A stretch of DNA of 64,000 bases, from positions 25,986 to 89,985 of the forward strand of contig NTMA01000136.1 of assembly GCA_002917075.1 (NCBI GenBank), read 5' to 3'. The DNA comes from Hawksworthiomyces lignivorus (lineage: Eukaryota > Ascomycota > Sordariomycetes > Ophiostomatales > Ophiostomataceae). Position numbers and translations under genes: made by a program. The notes under the pieces are model-generated. The model searched no databases and was not told where the DNA came from. It was given only the letters and a program-made list of their open reading frames with translations. Shown in pieces: positions 57,272 through 64,000 of the stretch (the stretch's first letter is position 1; each line of letters begins with the position of its first letter).

Positions 57272-60010
57272 GGTGCCAACAAGCTGGAGCGAGAGATGAA
57301 GCGTGTCCAGTAGAAATTTGTCTATTTGCTATAATACTATGGCTCTTTTGGTATTCAAGTCTGCGTCGTATATACTGCCAGCGCTGTGGACATCGCCAAA
57401 AGGACAGGCGAAGCTATTTTTGTTGATAACCGTATTTCTAGTATAGTGCAACTATTAATTAAACAGAAAGGGGGATAAAGGCAACGGCGTTGCTAGAGAT
57501 GTGACCAAATAGCTATAGGTCAGACAATGTGAGACCAGGTGGTAAGCAGGGAGATGCTTTACACGGTACACGTAGAAAGGGAGGAGATTAGAGGTGGAGA
57601 GACACAGAGATAAAACATACGTTGGAAGTCCCAGCCGAAGGTATGTATATGTAAAAGACAGACCAAAGAAAAAAAAAAAATAGGGACTGCACCATACCTG
57701 GTCTGTGTGCTCTATTTTTTTTTTTTTAGAAAAAAAAAATTACGGGTACCTAAACTGAACGATGCCTACAGAGAGTTATACGAAAAGCAATTAAGAGTTA
57801 TGTACGGAGCAGAACACGAGCAATGAAGACCTGACATATTGTACATACAGTACATAATAAGGACGGGGGAAGTGATAATCACAGGAGGCAATAGAAGCAG
57901 ATAGCAGAAAGGGGATATGAAAGACTGGTATCAAATTTCGAGGACCAGGTTTAAAAAAAAAAAGATTTAAAAAAAATTGGAGACGATGACATCCAAGCAT
58001 GTCAAAACATACATGTGATGCAGCGCGCCAAACCCTGCCTCCCTACCAAAAGTCGACAAGGGTATGGTTACAACCCATTTTCAGTTAGTGTGCTCTCTCT
58101 CCTGTCCCATTTTATGCCTTAATTGTTGACTCTTAGCTGACCGCCATTGAAACCGCGGAAATCGCTATACGGTCGCTGTAGGCTTAGGCTATTCGAGTAT
58201 TAGCAGCATAAGCCTATACGTGTACGCACCTCAAGTAGCCTGGAGTTGAAGCAGCTTCCAGGAGCAGCTAGAAGCTTCTTACCAGCACGAAATGATGCAG
58301 AGCAATGTAGAAAAATGGTCAAGTACCCTCGTCTCATTCATATGCTTCGCGTACGTCGTAGCCTGTAAAGGTTCATATCGTGCGAGATATTGATATTTGC
58401 CAATGTTTTATTTTTATTTTTATTTTTTTCATATTCATCTCATCTCTCTAGTAGTGTTGAGATGGTGGGCATCTTGTCTCGCTTCCACACCTCTAAATTA
58501 GGGTGCCATGCTTTACTGCAGTACGACTACACATTGAAAGCAGAGAGGCGACCGCTGAAGCAATGTACCTACAGATATTACTCGAAGTTTTTGTTGGGGG
58601 GCCTTTAATTAAAAGTTATAGGGAGGCGCTTTATCAATATTAGGCTTAGTTCGCTGTCTACAGGTTAGGGTAACCAGATACCGCTTCCCCGGTTTTTGGT
58701 GGCTTAGGCCCACTATTTCTACTAGAAAGTTAGGCGGTCAGAGCTTCAAACATCGATTTACATTGGCGATGCCGTTCTTCCCAAGAATCGCTTTCTCGCA
58801 TGGCTGAATTATTTTCACTCTTTTTTTGAGAGAGAGAGAGAGGGGGGGGGCTTCTTTTGTATCGTCAGAGTGTATTGCTTTATTTTGGTGAGCTGGCGCC
58901 TATTTCATCCTTATGCAATGCAATTGTGACTCACGCTGTTCCTTCTTCCTGCTGGTATCTTCCAACGACGTCTATGTCTCTTTATGTCCTCTTTTAATGT
59001 CTTCTTGCCGCCAGCCGGAAGCAGCACACATGGATCTGTGGCGATGCTCCCGCTTTCTCGAAGATTTTACTGCTCTATTTTTATTCTCCTCTTCCCCCCT
59101 CCTTTATCCTTTGTCTCCGACGTCAGCAACACGCGCGTTTACTTGGGTGCGGCAGCAGGTGTGTTGGGCCAAACTAAGAATCGAGAGAGGGGAAACTCTC
59201 TGACCGCTGCTCTTGTAGGCCCTCAGATAGATGTAGTGAGACCATAGCGGCAGTGGAAAGACAAGGGACATGAAAAAGAAAAAAAAAAAGCAAGAGGAGA
59301 AAGAATAAAGGACGTTATGCAGTGCGATCTGAGTCTCTGCCCCTCGTCCTCTCTCTCGTTTCTTTTTCCATTTCACACGTATTTCAAAGTTTATCTATGT
59401 GATGTTCTAGATGCACTAACTCCACACTTGCAAGTGGGTGGTGGGTTGTATGGGCGATTCAGCATACGACACATCTCTGTCTTTTTCGTCTCGGCGTTCT
59501 TGTCTCTCCTGGTGTGGAGGAGTGTAATATTGGCAGACTGGCTATTGCATCATTGATAAACTTGGTGTGTGTCTATGTGTGCTATCTAGAATTTTTTGGT
59601 GTCTCCAACTCCTCCCCTAAGCACACTCTCCAAGGGAAGATCACTAAAAGATCATCAAGATAAAAAGAAGAACGAATCCAATTACGCATTCCTTTTGAAA
59701 ATTCCTGAAACTCGAACGGCAGCTTCTGCTCGTCACGTCTGGCAGTGGTTCATTTGCGATCGATCTGCACATCTTTTCTAATTGTTCTGTTTTTTTCATC
59801 TCTTGCCGTTGTCCCTCATCCAACAGTCATATCCAAGAAATCAGGCGTTTCCTTTTTTTCTTATACAGTCCCGCATGTTCTGATGGAGCATGCCGCGTCT
59901 CACGCGTTGCGGTCCAACCTAGATACCCAAAAAAAGCAACATAGTAAATACGTAAAGGGAGGACAAAACAAAATCCAGACGCTCTTCTACCCCTCACCCC
60001 TCTCCCTCTC
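57272..60010. other. Spacer between the CCCH and Zn(II)2Cys6 genes
   Basis: About 2.7 kb, AT-rich, with A/T homopolymers near 57670-57740. The two flanking genes point the same way. Open frames are short and unremarkable, and no gene was recognised. Confidence 0.6.
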
Positions 60011-60489
60011 TTAGAACGTGTAGTTGTTCAGCAGGCCCCACAAGCTGTTGTTGCCAAAGTCGCCCTCGAACTGCCACGGCACTGCCATGCCGTCGATGCT
60101 GGCGTTTAACATGCTGCTGCCGCCACTGCCGCTGCCGCCGGCTGCCTCCTCCTCGCGCGCCGTCGCAGCCCGCGCGGCCTCGACGGCGGCCACCGCGGCG
60201 GCATCTGCCGGATTCAGCGTCTCTGCTGGTCCAGCCAGGCTGCCCAGCATGTCCACGACCCCGCCGGCCCCTGCTATGGACTTGCCGTCGCTGACGCCCA
60301 GCAGGACGTTGTACGCCAGGTCGCCCGTCGGGCAGATCGGCTGCAGCGATGCCCAGTCAAAGTTGTCTGGGAAGATGGACTCGGGCTCGGGCTCAGGCTC
60401 CGCCTGCGGCTCCAGCTCGGGCGCCATATACTGGCCCTGCTGCTGGGCCAGATGCGGGTCGAGCAGATCGGCCGGGATTTGGTCGCCGC

Positions 60490-60530
<41 letters not shown>

Positions 60531-63338
60531 ATTGGGTCGTAACCATTTGTTCCGCCGTTGCTCGATTTGGTGAGGTGGGGCTCGGAGGTCGCAGTCGGCG
60601 AGTCAGGGCGACCTGTGACGATCGAGCTGCTGAAGACGTCGCTGCCGGCGCTCGATGGTGCCGTTCCTGACGAGGCCGCGCCGGGCGTGAGGCCGCTAGT
60701 CGTCGCCGTCCCGACAGAGCTACTAGCGGAGCAGCTGCTCCCGGTCGAGCTGCTCGCGGTATGGGCAGCCGCGTTTTGATGTGTCCCGTCGGTTGCTCCA
60801 TTGGTGCCCCGTAACTTCGCCTCTGTTCCCCCTGCTCCCCCTCGTACCATCCCAACAGCACTGCTGCTGCTGAAGACCGGCGCCTCATCTTTCAGGCTGG
60901 GGTCGATGTTGCTCAGCGTCAGGGCGTCGACGGGCGCCGAACCTGGGGCCGCCACAGAACCACCTGCTCCAAGGCCGTGCTCGTTCTCCAAGAAGCTGAT
61001 GCCCAGCGTCTTCCGCAGCCGAAGGTAGATGGCGTGCAACACGCCCAGAGCCGATCGCGCCAAGCTGTAGTGCTCCATCATCAGTTCGAACCGCTCCACC
61101 GACCACCGGAAGTGCTGAATAGCGTCAGGGAGCATCTCTGGGTGTTCCTTGGGGAACAGAATGTAGATGGCCGCCATCAGGACAAGGGAGTCAAAAGTGC
61201 CAAAAAATAGGGAGAACCTGGATAGCAAGTTAGAATAGAAACAGCCAAGAAAAAGTCCCAACGGATTCAGCCACAACCCAGTTGACCTACGTCTTATACT
61301 GCTGCGGCTTCAGCGAGGCGAAGTAGACGCGCTGGATGGACAGCATCTCGAGGCAGGCCTTGAGGGCCAGGGTGCGGCTCTTGGCGCGCGTAAAGATGTA
61401 CGGGCGGTGCAGAGCGATGAAGTTGAAGATGGGGATCTGCGGCATGGTAGCGCGAATGCTGCGCAGCCATGTGCAGCCGGGCAGGTCGTCGAAGCGAGTA
61501 TCCGGATTCTGCAGGCGGAAGTAGGCGGGCGTGCGGGCCTCGATGTCCAGGAGCTGCTGGTGCAGCTCGTCGACGCGGCTAAAGTCGCGCGGGCACGGCC
61601 CCTGCTTCCCGAGCTCGAGGATCGGCCGCAGCGGCGCGATGGCCTCGTACGCCCAGATAGCGCGCGTCAGCTCTGTCGGCGGGTCGTTGGCGTCGCGCGG
61701 CCGGATCGGCATCGTAGACCGCTCAGCAGCCGTTGAGGGCAGCACGCAGTCGACGGGCAGCGTCGGGCGCACGTCGAGATCCACGGTCGTTGGCCGGCCC
61801 AGTACGACGCCCATCTGCACGTCCCAGCTCACCAGGATCATCCACAGCCGCCGCCGCCGCTGGATCTCCCACTGGTTCTCGAGCACAGCCTCGGCCGTCT
61901 TGGCCCACGGCTTGGGATCCATGCTGTCGCGGTAGAGGCCGATCTCCTGCGCATCGCGGATAGCGCTACTGAGAGCATGCCACTACACAGATGGATGGGA
62001 AGAGAATGGTTAGCCGTACGGATAAACTGAAAAAAAAAAAAGGCGAACTTCTAGGAAAATGGCACATAGAATACTCACGGCTTCTGTGATCAGGGCGATG
62101 TATTTCAAAAAGGCGGCGCGCGTGAAGCCCGCCAGGACGGAGGTGAAGGACATCTGGCGCTTGCCCAGCAGCGACAGGATGCTCATGCCGGCTTCGCTGT
62201 AGTCGAGGGCCAGGTCCTCGTAGCTCACGTTGGAGGGGTGCTTGATGTCGTCGAAGAAGGCGAGGTCGGCGTGGCCGTTGCGCTCGAGCATCAGCAGGGC
62301 GGTGGCAAGCACCTCAAAGAGCAGGGCGGGGAAGGCGCGCAGGTCGGGCGACAGCTGATGCGGCGACTGCAGGGTGCCAAAGGGCCCCGTGGCGACGTCG
62401 CTCCAGTCGGCCAGCTGCTTCATGAAGACGTCCTCGTCGAGCGCGTAGTACTGCCAATTGAAGTCGCGGAAGTAGATGGGCACCAGGCGGTCGATGGCGG
62501 GCCGCGGCGGCAGCTCGCGGATCAGCGCCTTGTAGCGGTCGGCGGTGCCGTAGGGGTCACCGATCAGTGGCTGCTGGAGGTGCTGGTGGTCGTACGATGG
62601 GTGCTGCGAGTGGATCAGCTCGTGCGACTCCTGCTGCTGCTGGATCACGGTCCGCCGCGGCAGGTGGGATCCATCGTGCTGCTGCGGCGGCGACCGCTGC
62701 CGCTGCTGGTAGTACAGCTGCTGCTCGGCCAGGGCAGCCGCCTCGGCCGCCGCCGCGGTGGGTATGATCAGCCCGTCGCTATCCATCATGCTGGCCAGCG
62801 GGTTGTCCGCACCCGGCACCGCGCCCAGCATGCCGCCGCCGCCGCTCATAGCACCTGTGTCGTCGTCGATCCGCTGCAGAAAGTCCAGCGTCGTGTTCCC
62901 GCTCGTGTGCGCGTAGCCGAACCCGGCCGCCTTGACCGGCATGGTGCCGCTCGCCTGCAGCGCCCGGTCGTATGTAGCGGCCTCGAGAACGCGCATGTGG
63001 TGGCGCTCGCGGGACATGGCGGCAGTCTCATAGTGACAGCTCGACTCCATATTGCGGTCGATGCAGGCCTTGCACGGCTGGTTCCGGTCGCATTTCTGCT
63101 TCCTCCGGTGGCACTCGGCGCAAGAGACGACGCGCCGCTTGCGCTTGCGGGGCGGAGGGAGGCCGCCGCTGCTGCCAGCGGCGCCAGTGACGGCGGAGGT
63201 ACCGTCGTACGGGTCAGTGGACACATGTACGGTGCGATGGTTGGCGGAGCTGGGCGACGAGGTCGAGGACGACGACTGGCGCTGATCGTCGCCGCTCTCG
63301 GCCATGCTGGCGCTGCGCTTGGCCGCGCGCGCCGTCAT
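60011..63338 (-). CDS. Zn(II)2Cys6 fungal transcription factor
   Basis: Exons 62079-63338, 61291-61982 and 60011-61217 encode 1052 residues; introns are 96 and 73 bp, GT-AG. A basic PRKRKRR (nuclear localisation type) precedes the binuclear zinc cluster at residues 73-101, with cysteines at 73, 76, 83, 89, 92 and 101 in the pattern C-x2-C-x6-C-x5-C-x2-C-x8-C. A Gln/His-rich part follows. The fungal transcription factor middle homology region lies at about 285-680, including SSAIRDAQEIGLYRD near 427 and RRRLWMILVSWDVQMG near 465. The C-terminal third is Ser/Ala/Gly-rich with twelve glutamines and acidic patches, a likely activation region. The protein is expected to bind CGG-type half-sites in the nucleus. 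Its target pathway cannot be told: no metabolic cluster is adjacent. Confidence 0.93.
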
Positions 63339-64000
63339 GGCGGGATTCGGTATCCGAGGTGCGGGGGAATACGAATTGGAGAGAAAGTGGACAAGTGGGC
63401 GCGCGCACGGGGTTAGCAGAGAGGTTCTGCAGAGAAAAGCCGGCGAATATCAAGTGGGAGGACGAGAGTGGTGCGCCGGGCAAAAAGCAATTGGTAGTTT
63501 GAAGGTTGAGGTTGACGACGAGAATGGCAGCGGGGCGATGTGGGAAGAACAATGGAGACAATGGGGCAAAAAATAGAACCGCCGTAGAGCGGAAATTATT
63601 ACGGCGAGGTTTCCAGTCTAGAGGCACAAGAGAGGGAAGGAGCGTTGGGAGGAACAATAGTCAAAGCAAAAAATGGGAAAGAACGAACCGATGGAGGGCA
63701 AAAGAAGGAAAAGGGCCAACCCCACCTTTGCTCTTTCCTTTCTTCCCTCACACGATTTCCCCCAAAGACCAGAAAACGATGTATAAGTCATGTCATTAGC
63801 TCATAAATTTTTCCTTGGCGGGGAAGCCGCGCACCGACACAGCTGCACAGCAGCACAGCAAACCACAGCACCACAGCAGCAGCACAGCGAAACAACGAAT
63901 TTTCGCCGATGCTTATCTCCGATGCCAGGCAGCTAACCGCAATTGCGTGCATCTGCTTATGATCGCCAGATGCATAGGATTTGGGCGGGCGACCGGGGGG
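63339..64000. other. Upstream region of the Zn(II)2Cys6 gene
   Basis: 662 bp to the window edge. It contains the presumed promoter and leader, and an imperfect CACAGCA array at 63838-63889. No gene was recognised. Confidence 0.55.
63838..63889. repeat. Imperfect CACAGCA tandem array
   Basis: Repeated CACAGC and CACAGCA units with small gaps over about 52 bases, about 500 bases upstream of the zinc-cluster gene start. Confidence 0.85.

Overview
The window looks like nuclear DNA of a filamentous ascomycete (Pezizomycotina, most like a Sordariomycete). Reasons: short spliceosomal introns of about 60-130 bp with fungal branch sites (CTAAC or CTGAC); a Zn(II)2Cys6 transcription factor; an HMG-box factor of MATA_HMG type; GC-rich coding sequence in AT-richer spacers; and many alanine, glutamine and glycine runs. 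The taxon was inferred from gene content only; no database was searched.

I support 14 protein genes. Left to right: a Tcp11/SOK1 protein (-, cut by the left edge); a gap of about 12 kb without a recognisable gene; KSH1/kish (-), divergent from TAF13 (+); an EamA/DMT transporter (+); RVB1 (+); an HMG-box regulator (+); a SET-domain protein (+); a type II membrane protein resembling a glycosyltransferase (-); ribosomal protein uL24/RPL26 (+); a 922-residue protein with an N-terminal eIF4E-binding motif (-); the dynactin p150Glued subunit (+); SRP19/Sec65 (-); a CCCH zinc-finger protein (-); and a Zn(II)2Cys6 regulator (-). KSH1, the CCCH gene and the last two exons of the eIF4E-motif gene were pieced together from exons too short to appear as long ORFs. 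Every exon join keeps reading frame.

Most genes are housekeeping: basal transcription (TAF13), chromatin remodelling (RVB1), translation (uL24), secretion (SRP19, KSH1) and microtubule transport (dynactin). The HMG-box, Zn(II)2Cys6, SET and CCCH genes add regulators. I see no biosynthetic cluster, mating-type locus, intact transposon, CRISPR array, rRNA, or tRNA that I can defend.

About half of the window is intergenic. The longest spacers lie at 1840-13957, 21880-26724 and 29975-36723. They have strong purine/pyrimidine strand bias, homopolymers (including a 30-base G run) and microsatellites. The observations I would check first are the ATG-only first exon of KSH1 with its GC-AG intron, the putative eIF4E-binding protein, an 18-bp palindrome upstream of RVB1, and the large gene-free gap. 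I did not find a convincing new multi-gene system.
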